From: Candidatus Aquiluna sp. UB-MaderosW2red
Lineage (GTDB): Bacteria > Actinomycetota > Actinomycetes > Actinomycetales > Microbacteriaceae
Direction: 5' to 3'
DNA: 64,000 nucleotides
NCBI RefSeq assembly: GCF_900100865.1
Contig: NZ_LT627734.1
Location: forward strand, 992,001-1,056,000
The notes beneath the pieces are model-generated. The model worked only from the letters and a program-made list of their open reading frames with translations. It was not told where the DNA came from and searched no databases. This document shows, piece after piece, positions 38,790-47,054 of the stretch; the first letter of the stretch is position 1; each line of letters begins with the position of its first letter. Made by a program: the position numbers and the translations under genes.

Positions 38790-40197
38790 AAACATAAAGG
38801 TCGTCATGGCCTGCGACACCTTCGCCCCCGACATTAATGGGGCGGCGAGATTTGCAGAGCGCCTAGCAGGCGGCTTGGTTCGCAATGGTCACGAAGTTCA
38901 CATCATCGCGGCGAGTCAGGACTCATTCAGTGGGATGCGGATTGAGCAGCATGATGGGGTGGATTTATTTGTGCATCGCATGCGTAGCCATCGGGTGCCC
39001 CAGCACGCCAGTGCTAGGTTTACCGCCTTTTGGGGGCTGAAGAGAAATATTAGAAGGATTTTGAATGAGGTTCAGCCGACGGCGGTTCATATTCAGTCTC
39101 ATTTACTGATGGGCCGCTTCACGCTCTGGGCGCTTGCTGGCAGCGGAACTCGAGTTATTGCTACGAACCACGTGATGCCTGAAAATCTAATCAAATACTC
39201 TTTTCTCCCTAAGTTTCTGCACAATTGGGCTCGGCGAGTTGTTTGGAAGGATGCCGGGAAAATTCTTCGGAAGGTTGATGTCGTAACCACTCCGACAAGA
39301 CGAGCAGCCGAATTATTAGAAAACTCTTCCGGCCTTAGCGGAGTTTTGGCTATTAGTTGCGGAATAAATGCCGCCAGATTTGCCAACAGCACTCCGACCA
39401 GCAATAAGAATCCAATGTTCTTGTTTCTGGGTCGCCTGGATGACGAAAAACGAATTCCAACAATGCTTCGCGCTGTCGCATCTCTAACTGAATATCCCAA
39501 CATCAAAGTTGAGCTAGTTGGAGATGGCTCCGAGCGCGGTCGCTTGCAGGTCCTAGCAAGAGAACTAGGAATCGAAGGCCGGGTTAAGTTCTTAGGACAC
39601 ATTTCAGATGATGACCTACCTTCAACCTATGAGCGCTGCACGGCTTTTGTCATGCCATCCATCGCCGAACTCCAATCAATCGCGACTATGGAGGCTATGG
39701 CCTCGGGCAGGCCAGTCATCGGTGCGGACGCCATGGCCCTGCCCCACCTGGTTCACGACGGCGATAACGGTTATCTTTTTCCTCCCGATGACGTGCCCGC
39801 CCTTGCGGAGCGAATGAAGCGTATTTTGCAGGCCGATGATCAGGAGTTATTGAGGCTCAGCGAAAACTCACTGCACTTGATTCGGGCCCACGACATTGTG
39901 CGAACGGTCAGCATTTTCGAAGACCTGTATCGCGGGATTGGTGAGGATGCCCCAACCACTGCGGACAACGAGGGCTCTTACTCCGAACCGATTGGGCGCT
40001 TGAGTGAATCAATCAGAGAGCGACTTCACGAGTTCCGCTCCGATGCCGAAAGGTTGCGCAAGAGGGCTGGTGACTTGAGTCATGATGCTAAAGAGCGTTT
40101 CGGGGAGGTGCGCGAAGAGGTTCGTGAGCAGCTCAGTGAAATTAGAACTGAAGTGGAAAGAGCTGCGAAGAAGCTCAGGCGCAAAAAAGACGACTAG
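38782..40197 (+). CDS. GT4-family glycosyltransferase with C-terminal amphipathic tail
   Basis: A 471-residue GT-B glycosyltransferase. N-terminal CDTFAPDINGAARFAERLAGGL, donor-binding FLGRLDDEKRIPTMLRAV...LVGDGSERGRLQVLARELG, and the E(x7)E-type region PSIAELQSIATMEAMASGRPVIG resemble mannosyl- and glucosyltransferases acting on phosphoinositol or diacylglycerol lipids in actinobacteria. Residues about 404-471 form an extra charged helix (repeats such as RERLHEFRSDAERLRKRAG and REEVREQLSEIRTEVERAAKK), rare in GT4 enzymes and possibly a membrane-surface anchor. Acceptor unknown. Coupled to the DMT gene. Confidence 0.86.
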   Translation: MTKNIKVVMACDTFAPDINGAARFAERLAGGLVRNGHEVHIIAASQDSFSGMRIEQHDGVDLFVHRMRSHRVPQHASARFTAFWGLKRNIRRILNEVQPTAVHIQSHLLMGRFTLWALAGSGTRVIATNHVMPENLIKYSFLPKFLHNWARRVVWKDAGKILRKVDVVTTPTRRAAELLENSSGLSGVLAISCGINAARFANSTPTSNKNPMFLFLGRLDDEKRIPTMLRAVASLTEYPNIKVELVGDGSERGRLQVLARELGIEGRVKFLGHISDDDLPSTYERCTAFVMPSIAELQSIATMEAMASGRPVIGADAMALPHLVHDGDNGYLFPPDDVPALAERMKRILQADDQELLRLSENSLHLIRAHDIVRTVSIFEDLYRGIGEDAPTTADNEGSYSEPIGRLSESIRERLHEFRSDAERLRKRAGDLSHDAKERFGEVREEVREQLSEIRTEVERAAKKLRRKKDD

Positions 40198-40329
40198 CGG
40201 GGATTCTGGTCCCTTAGAACCCAGAGGTAATCAGACCGCCTTTTGGGATTAAGTTCAAAAATCCGGTTACCGAATTCAACACCGAAACCTTATTAGTATG
40301 AGGGGAACAACTCCAGAGTCGGGGCTTTT

Positions 40330-40349
40330 CTCGATACCTGGTATTCGAG
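40330..40349 (+). promoter_or_regulatory. Inverted repeat upstream of fadD, operator candidate
   Basis: CTCGATACC-T-GGTATTCGAG is a nine-pair inverted repeat with one central base and one extra T in the right arm, ending 14 bp before the fadD ATG. It could be a repressor site or an mRNA hairpin. A TAGTAT -10 candidate lies about 36 bp further upstream. No regulator gene is adjacent. Confidence 0.42.
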
Positions 40350-40363
40350 GCGAAGGAATTTAG

Positions 40364-42115
40364 ATGACTCAGCACCCATGGCTTAATCATTACCCGAGTG
40401 ATGTTCCTCACCAGCTGGCCGAGGTCCCCTTTGCGCATCTTCCAGCGATGATTAAATCGGCTACCGATAGGTACTCAAAGACGACCGCTTTTACTCAAGT
40501 CATGCCCAATGGTATGAACGGCTCGTTATCCTTCGAGCAAGTGGACAAGCTAAGCGATGATTTTGCTGCCTATTTACGAGATGTGGCGGGACTATCTCAG
40601 GGTGATCGAGTCGCGGTTCAGATGCCAAACTGCCTCAGCTACCCGATTGTCGCCTTTGGTGTCATGAAAGCCGGGTTGGTTTTGGTGAACACCAATCCTC
40701 TTTACACGGCCACCGAGATGGCGTATCAATTTTCTGATTCCGGTGCAACGGCTCTTGTGGTCATAGATATGTTTGCCGATCGACTGCCCGAGGTGTTGCC
40801 AAAGACCAAGATAAAGACCGTAGTTACTCTGGGGATTTCGGAGTTTTTTCCTGGTCCAGTTTCTGGAATTATTAGGGCAACCCAGAAGTATTGGAGCCGT
40901 ACGTTACCTAAGATCACCATCGAACACACCAAATTTAAGGACGCTCTCGCCCTCGGTAGAAAGTCTGGATCTGCTGAAAAGGCCGTCGGATATCTCACCG
41001 GAATAGGCAGTGACTCGATAGCTGCGCTTCAGTACACTGGCGGCACAACCGGTGTCTCCAAGGGCGCCATGCTCACCCATGGAAACCTGGTGACTAACAC
41101 TTTGCAAATGATTTCGATGTGCGGTTCTTATATGCGCCCAGGCGTTGAGATCGTGCTCACCGCGTTACCGCTGTATCACATCTTTGCTTTTACTGTGAAT
41201 TTGCTTGGCTTTTTCCACATCGGAGCTCGCAATATCTTGGTGCCATCGCCGAGACCACCAAGCAACCTCAAGCGAGCGTTTGAAAACTATAAGATCACTT
41301 GGCTCAGTGGAGTAAATACTTTGTTTAACGCTTTACTGAATGAGCGCTGGTTTGCGGATAGCCCGCCGAAGCATCTGAGGGCCTCTGCTGCAGGAGGCAT
41401 GGCGCTGTTCGAGTCGGTAGCCACGCGTTGGCGCGATGTAACCGGCACTCCAATTGTGGAGGGCTACGGTCTCACCGAGTCCTCACCAGTTCTCACGTTC
41501 AACCCTCTCGGTGGACTTCAGAAGGATGGCACTATCGGCATCCCAGTTCCCTCAACTCAGATACGTTGCGTTGATGAGGACGGTAATGACGCCCCGGTAG
41601 GTGTCCCTGGAGAGCTCATCGCCCGCGGGCCGCAGATTATGAAGGGCTACTGGCAGCGTGATGAGGACACTGCTATGAGCCTCGAGGGCGGCTGGTTAAG
41701 AACCGGGGACATCGCACAGATGGACGCGGATGGCTACTTCACGATTGTTGATCGCAAGAAGGACATGATTCTAGTGTCTGGCTTCAACGTTTATCCGAAC
41801 GAAGTTGAAGAGCAGATTGGCGCCATCGAAGGCGTTCTTGAGGTTGGCGTGATCGGGGTTCCTGATGAAAATAGCGGCGAAAAAGTCAGGGCTTTTGTTG
41901 TGACAACTCAGCCTGCACCAAGTGCCGAGTCAATAATTGCCTATTGCCGTGAGCACCTCTCAGCTTATAAAGTGCCGCAAAAAGTGATCTTTGTGGATGA
42001 GCTTCCAAAGAGTCCGATTGGCAAGATTCTTAGACGCGAGCTCAGGACCTCAGTTCTGGCTGGCGGGATTACAGAGACCAAGCCAATCAACACGAGTGCA
42101 GAGGATGCCAACTGA
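40364..42115 (+). CDS. fadD: Long-chain fatty-acid--CoA ligase
   Basis: Acyl-CoA synthetase of the ANL family, 583 residues. AMP-binding signature YTGGTTGVSKG at 224-234, EGYGLTESSPV, GWLRTGDIA, and the C-terminal VDRKKDMILVSGFNVYPNEVE and PKSPIGKILRREL are all present. It activates fatty acids with ATP and CoA for degradation or lipid synthesis. The next gene, an SBF transporter, begins on its last base, which suggests shared regulation. Confidence 0.93.
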   Translation: MTQHPWLNHYPSDVPHQLAEVPFAHLPAMIKSATDRYSKTTAFTQVMPNGMNGSLSFEQVDKLSDDFAAYLRDVAGLSQGDRVAVQMPNCLSYPIVAFGVMKAGLVLVNTNPLYTATEMAYQFSDSGATALVVIDMFADRLPEVLPKTKIKTVVTLGISEFFPGPVSGIIRATQKYWSRTLPKITIEHTKFKDALALGRKSGSAEKAVGYLTGIGSDSIAALQYTGGTTGVSKGAMLTHGNLVTNTLQMISMCGSYMRPGVEIVLTALPLYHIFAFTVNLLGFFHIGARNILVPSPRPPSNLKRAFENYKITWLSGVNTLFNALLNERWFADSPPKHLRASAAGGMALFESVATRWRDVTGTPIVEGYGLTESSPVLTFNPLGGLQKDGTIGIPVPSTQIRCVDEDGNDAPVGVPGELIARGPQIMKGYWQRDEDTAMSLEGGWLRTGDIAQMDADGYFTIVDRKKDMILVSGFNVYPNEVEEQIGAIEGVLEVGVIGVPDENSGEKVRAFVVTTQPAPSAESIIAYCREHLSAYKVPQKVIFVDELPKSPIGKILRRELRTSVLAGGITETKPINTSAEDAN

Positions 42116-43080
42116 TGATAAATACGATAACTTTTTTGACCCAGGTAACAGTTTCCGAGCAAGATGTGGTGACTCCCTTCGAGCAAAACCTCATGGTTGC
42201 AATGGTCTTTGCCATCATGTTCGGCCTCGGGGCAGGTTTGACACCAAGAGATTTTAAGCTTGCGATCAAGCGCCCCTGGGGGCTTGTTATCGGTTGGTTA
42301 ACTCAATTCGGAATCATGCCACTTTTGGCCTTCACGCTTATCATCATATTTTTGTGGCAGCTCCCCATGGAGTATGCCGCGCCGGTGGCTCTGGGTGCCT
42401 TATTGATGGGTTCTGTTCCGGCAGGAACCACCTCAAACATTTTTACCTATTTCTCAAAGGGTAACTTGGCCTTGAGCGTAATCATGACCACGAACTCGAC
42501 CCTCTGGGCAATCCTGATGACGCCGCTTGTGTTAGCTCTCTACGGACGCGTTCTTTTCGCGGATAACGAAGAGTTTCAAATTCCGATCACCAATATCGTG
42601 ATTACGCTATTCCTCTTGCTTATTCCGGTGGTCGGTGGGATGCTCATCCGCCGCTACAGCGCAAACATAGGGGCATTCTTAGAATTGATGGGGGGCTTTT
42701 TTGGCTTGTTCTTTATCGTGTTCCTACTGGTTACTTGGGTGCCAAGAAACTGGGAGCTGTTGGCAGCCACGCCGTGGCAAACCTATACGGTGGCGATCGG
42801 CTTGGGTCTTTTTGGTATTGCGATTGCCTTCACAATTGCAAAGCTCCTAAAGCTCCACCCGATGAACGTTCGAACAATCGCTCTAGAGACCGGTATTCAG
42901 AACGGACCACTGGCACTTGCAATCGTGCTTTTGACTTTCGGTGGAACTCCAAACGTTGGGCTGATTCTTATCGTCCCAGCCCTCTACTCACTGTTCATCG
43001 TGCTGGTTTCGACTGCTGTCACCTTCTGGTTCCGCCGCGCAAATGTGGCCGAAGAGCAGAAAATTCCAAACCTTCTCTAG
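42115..43080 (+). CDS. Bile acid:sodium symporter (SBF) family transporter
   Basis: A 321-residue membrane protein with about ten helices. MFAIMFGLGAGLTPRDFKLAIKRP-like N-terminal elements, ALLMGSVPAGTTSNIFTYFSKGNLALSV and LETGIQNGPLALAIVLLTF are typical of the SBF/ASBT fold, including the Na+-site segments. Bacterial members carry organic acids such as pantoate or keto acids; the substrate here is not known. ATG overlaps the fadD stop by one base. Confidence 0.88.
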   Translation: MINTITFLTQVTVSEQDVVTPFEQNLMVAMVFAIMFGLGAGLTPRDFKLAIKRPWGLVIGWLTQFGIMPLLAFTLIIIFLWQLPMEYAAPVALGALLMGSVPAGTTSNIFTYFSKGNLALSVIMTTNSTLWAILMTPLVLALYGRVLFADNEEFQIPITNIVITLFLLLIPVVGGMLIRRYSANIGAFLELMGGFFGLFFIVFLLVTWVPRNWELLAATPWQTYTVAIGLGLFGIAIAFTIAKLLKLHPMNVRTIALETGIQNGPLALAIVLLTFGGTPNVGLILIVPALYSLFIVLVSTAVTFWFRRANVAEEQKIPNLL

Positions 43081-43220
43081 GCCGGAAGGATCTATCAAGG
43101 TCGGTTTGTCGCAAGGCGGTCGAGTTTTAGAGTAAGGGGGGCGCCAAAAACTTTGTTGCTTGGCTTCGTTTTAGATCAGCAACCACTCCGGATCGACGGC
43201 TAATCCCTTTGTGCGGCTGT

Positions 43221-43260
43221 CATAATGGAGGCAAATTTGCTATTCTCCGAAAAGGGAGAA
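43221..43260 (+). promoter_or_regulatory. Putative promoter and ribosome-site hairpin of the M20 gene
   Basis: CATAAT (43221-43226) with upstream TG is an extended -10 candidate. Downstream, TTCTCC (43243-43248) pairs with GGAGAA (43255-43260) around a six-base loop, burying the AAGGGAG ribosome site. This could throttle translation; it may also be coincidence. The rest of the 43081-43259 gap shows nothing recognisable. Confidence 0.4.
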
Positions 43261-44435
43261 TGGTTTTACGTAAGGACGTGACGAACTTGTGGAAACATCC
43301 AGCTCCCGAAGTGTGGGAAAACATGGTTCGTCATAGGCGTCATCTGCACAAGCACCCTGAAGTTGGAATTGACCTTCCTGATACTCATCTATACGTATTA
43401 CAAGAGCTTGAGGGCATGGGATTTTTGCCAGAGTTTCATCTTGGTGCAGGCATCTCAGTCGTAATCCCTGGAACGGCCCGGGAAGCATTGCCAATTATCT
43501 TTCGCGCAGACATGGATGCGCTGCCTATAGAGGAGGCTTCAGGATCGAATTTTCGATCTGTTCGGCAGGGGGCAATGCATGCATGCGGTCACGATCTCCA
43601 TACTGCGGTGTTGTTGGGTGTCGCCCAGGATCTAATTGCAAGGCCAAGTGCAAGAGATGTAATCCTGGTTTTCCAGCCGGGCGAGGAGTCAGATCGTGGT
43701 GCAGTGAAAACTTTATTGCATGAGAATTTGCAAATTGACGATGCGGAAGTTTTCGCTATTCACGTTAACGCAGTGCTGCCATCGGGAACAATTGCTCTTA
43801 GATACGGAACATTTATGGCGGCGGGGGACTGGTTTCGACTTGAGATTATTGGCAAAGGGGGTCACGCAAGTGCCCCGGAACTTGTCGGGAATCCGATAAG
43901 GCTAGGTTCTTTGTTCGTCGAAGGGCTGCACGCTCTCGCGCATGAATTGAGCACCGTCAATCTCAGGGTTGTGGCAACTACAACTGAATTTCTTGCGGGA
44001 AATGCCGTTAATGTGATTCCGACCCACGGCTCATTACGGGGCACTTTGAGAACGGTCAGCCAGAGCCAGCAGGAGGAGCTTCACTCTCGCATGCGAGAGC
44101 TCGCAAACAAGCTCGGGCGCGACTACGAGCTCTCTGCTTCGCTCAGTATCACTAAGGGATACCCGCCGGTGGTCTCAGATGATGCATTCATGGAGCAACT
44201 TATCAGAATCATAATCGAGCAAGAATTTCCAAGTGTGCAGAGGCTTCTAGCACCCTCGATGGTCATCGAGGATTTTTCTTATTTTTTGAAACGCTGGCCA
44301 GGTGCAATGGTTTACATCGGGGCAGCCGTTGGTGACGACCCCTCATTCAACCATTCTGCTCAAGCCGAATTCGACGAGGAGGCGATGAAAACTGGATTTG
44401 CACTGTTCAGAGCCCTTGCCCCGGGTCCTAACTGA
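43260..44435 (+). CDS. M20 family amidohydrolase (hippurate hydrolase-like)
   Basis: Zinc amidohydrolase of about 391 residues. VRHRRHLHKHPEVGIDLPDT, the metal-site FRADMDALPIEE, HACGHDLHTAVLLG and FQPGEESDRGAVK match the M20D carboxypeptidase/aminoacylase group, which removes acyl or amino groups from small amides. A lid/dimerisation domain has GKGGHASAPE. The start is uncertain: ATG 43260 follows AAGGGAG closely, and TTG 43287 behind AAGGA is possible. Its 3' end overlaps the ribokinase gene by 8 bp on the opposite strand. Substrate unknown. Confidence 0.87.
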   Translation: MVLRKDVTNLWKHPAPEVWENMVRHRRHLHKHPEVGIDLPDTHLYVLQELEGMGFLPEFHLGAGISVVIPGTAREALPIIFRADMDALPIEEASGSNFRSVRQGAMHACGHDLHTAVLLGVAQDLIARPSARDVILVFQPGEESDRGAVKTLLHENLQIDDAEVFAIHVNAVLPSGTIALRYGTFMAAGDWFRLEIIGKGGHASAPELVGNPIRLGSLFVEGLHALAHELSTVNLRVVATTTEFLAGNAVNVIPTHGSLRGTLRTVSQSQQEELHSRMRELANKLGRDYELSASLSITKGYPPVVSDDAFMEQLIRIIIEQEFPSVQRLLAPSMVIEDFSYFLKRWPGAMVYIGAAVGDDPSFNHSAQAEFDEEAMKTGFALFRALAPGPN

Positions 44436-45357
44436 AATAAAGCTCAGGTTTAATGTGCATTCCAGCTGAAACTTGTGCTCCATGTTGAGTAGTAGTCCAG
44501 GCTGCAAACTCGCACGCTCGGGCGGTTGCTTGGATGATGTCCAGGCCCTGAGCTAAGCCAGCAGCCAGTGCCGCACAGAACGCATCTCCAGCGCCACTAG
44601 TGTCAACTGCATTGACCTTAGGGGCACTCACGACTCGATGTGTTCCGCGCACTCCTTCTGCGAATACAAGGGCACCTTCTGCGCCAAGGGTCACAATCAA
44701 CTGGCCGCCAAAATCTAGAGATTGCGCGCATGCGACCACTTCTTTAATGCTTTTGGGGAGAGGTTTACCCGCGAGGCTTGCCAACTCTGTTCGGTTCGGA
44801 ACCAGTATGTCTACCGACTTGAGTATCAGCTCTAGTTCAGTGCTTGATTTTGGCATCGGTGCTGGGTTGAGAATAAATGTGGAACCCTCAACCTTGCTGG
44901 CCTCTAGGACCGCTCGCAATGGTATCTCTAATTGACTGATCACTATGCGGGGATTCATGCCACTGACTGCAATCCGCACGTGCTCCGATGTGAGGGCGCT
45001 GTTGGCTCCGGCGTGCACGACTATGGAGTTTTCGCCGGAGTCGCTGACCAGGATCACAGCGGATCCGGTGGTTTCGTTCCCAATCTTGGCCACGCCGCTA
45101 ACGCCTACCCCTGCAATTTTCAGACCGTCTAAGAGCGTGCGTCCGGATTCGTCATCACCCACTGCCGAGATGAACTCGACATCAATTCCAAGAATTGCGA
45201 GTGCCGCAGCCTGGTTAGCGCCCTTCCCGCCAGGCGCATCCAGTCGGAGAGTACTGAGCACTGTTTCACCAGGCCCTGGCAGATCTGGCATCATGTAAGA
45301 GACGTCGGCATTCACCGAACCCACAACAAGAACTTCCGGCTTTGGGTTACTTATCAA
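44428..45357 (-). CDS. rbsK: Ribokinase (PfkB family)
   Basis: Phosphorylates ribose to ribose 5-phosphate, 309 residues. N-terminal VVGSVNADVSYMMPDLPGPGET, the sugar motif PGGKGANQA (42-50), and C-terminal DTSGAGDAFCAALAAGL with catalytic D258. The GGKGANQA form and its pairing with a nucleoside hydrolase favour ribose, though another ribose-like sugar is possible. Last gene of the LacI-controlled operon; its start overlaps the nucleoside hydrolase end by four bases. Confidence 0.9.
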   Translation of the reverse strand: MISNPKPEVLVVGSVNADVSYMMPDLPGPGETVLSTLRLDAPGGKGANQAAALAILGIDVEFISAVGDDESGRTLLDGLKIAGVGVSGVAKIGNETTGSAVILVSDSGENSIVVHAGANSALTSEHVRIAVSGMNPRIVISQLEIPLRAVLEASKVEGSTFILNPAPMPKSSTELELILKSVDILVPNRTELASLAGKPLPKSIKEVVACAQSLDFGGQLIVTLGAEGALVFAEGVRGTHRVVSAPKVNAVDTSGAGDAFCAALAAGLAQGLDIIQATARACEFAAWTTTQHGAQVSAGMHIKPELYFS

Positions 45358-46298
45358 GATTGAGACCTGCCCAAGCGTTCGATAGATTCGAGGACTAAAT
45401 CCCAGTACCTTTTGGAGTCAAGTTTAATTGCGACACTCGCGTTGGCTTGGAGCTCATAGCGATTGTGTAAATCAACGATGGTTTCTCCTCTACTCCACTT
45501 TCCATCCAGTTCCACAGCCAAAAACGTGCTCTGCCACTGAATTAATGTTGGGTCAATAAGGGCGGCAATAGTACAAGGGTCGTGCACAGGCGGAGCCTCG
45601 AAACTCCAGACTGAACGGTAAGAGCTTCCAAAAAATCCCATCCATTCCGCGCAAGTTTTACCAATTACGTGATTCATGGCCTGCATGCGCTCAACGACTG
45701 ATGGCACGGCCAGCGCCTGGTGGGTGAGGTTAAGGCCTACCATCCTTAGGGGGACTCCGGATTTGATAACCTCGTCTAGCGCTTCTGGGTCCGCAAAGGT
45801 GTTGAACTCGGCCGAAGGGGTATGGTTACCACGCTCGGTTGATCCTCCCATAAAGATAACTTCGGTGATTTTCTCCAAGCTGTTTGGATAATCCCGCAGC
45901 AACTGGGCCATATTTGTCATTGGACCGGTAACAACTACGGTTATAGCTGTGTCGCTTTCTTCGAGAATACGATGCATAAGTTCCACCGCACTGAGCTCGC
46001 TAAGCTTCATACCGGGCTCTGGCATCTCTGGTCCATCTAGCCCACTTGCTCCGTGAACGTAATTGCCAAGCTCAAGTGACTGCTTTAGCGGCACCCCGGC
46101 CCCTTGCGCCACTGGAACACTAGTGGCACCGGCCAAAGTCAAAATGCGTAGCGCATTTCTAGTTGCGTCTTCAATCGAACAGTTTCCAAAACAGGTTGTT
46201 ACGGCTTTCAGGTCTATCTCAGGGGAGGAGACCGCTAGAAGAATCGCAACGGCGTCATCGTGCCCGGGGTCGCAGTCAAGAATAATTGATGTGGGCAT
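45354..46298 (-). CDS. Inosine-uridine preferring nucleoside hydrolase family protein
   Basis: Cleaves the N-glycosidic bond of ribonucleosides to base and ribose. The calcium motif DCDPGHDDAVA is complete (D8, D10, D14, D15), and VVTGPMTNMAQLL, IFMGGSTERGNHTPSAEFNTFADPEA and HDPCTIAALIDP follow. ATG 46298 overlaps the upstream stop (ATGA) and puts the family motif at residue 8; longer in-frame starts are less likely. It gives 314 residues. Directly upstream of ribokinase, so free ribose would be captured at once. Base specificity cannot be told. Confidence 0.9.
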   Translation of the reverse strand: MPTSIILDCDPGHDDAVAILLAVSSPEIDLKAVTTCFGNCSIEDATRNALRILTLAGATSVPVAQGAGVPLKQSLELGNYVHGASGLDGPEMPEPGMKLSELSAVELMHRILEESDTAITVVVTGPMTNMAQLLRDYPNSLEKITEVIFMGGSTERGNHTPSAEFNTFADPEALDEVIKSGVPLRMVGLNLTHQALAVPSVVERMQAMNHVIGKTCAEWMGFFGSSYRSVWSFEAPPVHDPCTIAALIDPTLIQWQSTFLAVELDGKWSRGETIVDLHNRYELQANASVAIKLDSKRYWDLVLESIERLGRSQS

Positions 46299-47053
46299 CA
46301 GTTGGCCGCCTCTGTGCCTGCAAGCCACTGAATCATTCCCGCCATCAACGGCCCATAGCCGGGCCAATCGACAAATTCATTCGGACACCAGTGAGGACCG
46401 ATATCGCTAGTCCAGACCAACGTTCTACCCTTGCCATATTCGGATGTGGCGATTAGCACATCTTCACCCACTGTGGCATGAACTGTGGATCCTATTCGAG
46501 CAGTAACTCTGTTGTAACCAAGCAAAACTGGTGCATCAGAAGTTAGAAAAGCCGCTAACATGCCTTCTCCGACCGGGTGAACGAACGCCCCAGACGATGC
46601 CTCCACTCTGTCATCGTAGTCAACCATGTCCACTGGAAGCGCCGGTGCTATTGCTGAGCGTGCGAAGTTTGCTCTTGCCTGGAAGCCTTGAAAGCTCAGG
46701 TACCCCCCGGCCATCATTAGTGCTCCTCCGTCATGAACCCATTGAGCCAACACAGCTAGGCGATCGGGACTCGATTTCCCTTCAAGCCATGTTTCTGGCG
46801 GAAGCTGAAATGAGTTAGCCCCAATATCAGAAAGTACTATTACGTCGAACTCGGAGAGTTCCATAGCCGTCTTGGGAAACTGTTGGGGGATGTCATGGGC
46901 TGCCATGTGATGAACAGAAATGCCCTTGGAAGTAAGGGCTTTGATGTATGCATCCGCGCCAGAGTGGAAAGTCACGCTGGTAAAGCTATCAAAGCCCTTG
47001 TGATGAGTGGACTCAGAAATCCAGGTTTCACCTGCCAGTAGTACTTTAATCAT
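46298..47053 (-). CDS. PF07090-type glutamine amidotransferase-like protein
   Basis: A 251-residue protein of the class I glutamine-amidotransferase-like fold (PF07090/DUF1355 group, ThuA-like). Visible are KVLLAGETWISESTHHKGFDSFT, FDVIVLSDIGANSFQLPPETW, VHDGGALMMAGGYLSFQG and YGKGRTLVWTSDIGPHW. The nucleophile region MMAGGYLSF has no cysteine, so ordinary glutaminase chemistry is unlikely. Biochemical role unknown. It sits one base after the phosphotriesterase-like gene and overlaps the nucleoside hydrolase, so a role in the same catabolic route is expected. Confidence 0.75.
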   Translation of the reverse strand: MIKVLLAGETWISESTHHKGFDSFTSVTFHSGADAYIKALTSKGISVHHMAAHDIPQQFPKTAMELSEFDVIVLSDIGANSFQLPPETWLEGKSSPDRLAVLAQWVHDGGALMMAGGYLSFQGFQARANFARSAIAPALPVDMVDYDDRVEASSGAFVHPVGEGMLAAFLTSDAPVLLGYNRVTARIGSTVHATVGEDVLIATSEYGKGRTLVWTSDIGPHWCPNEFVDWPGYGPLMAGMIQWLAGTEAAN

Positions 47054-47054
47054 T

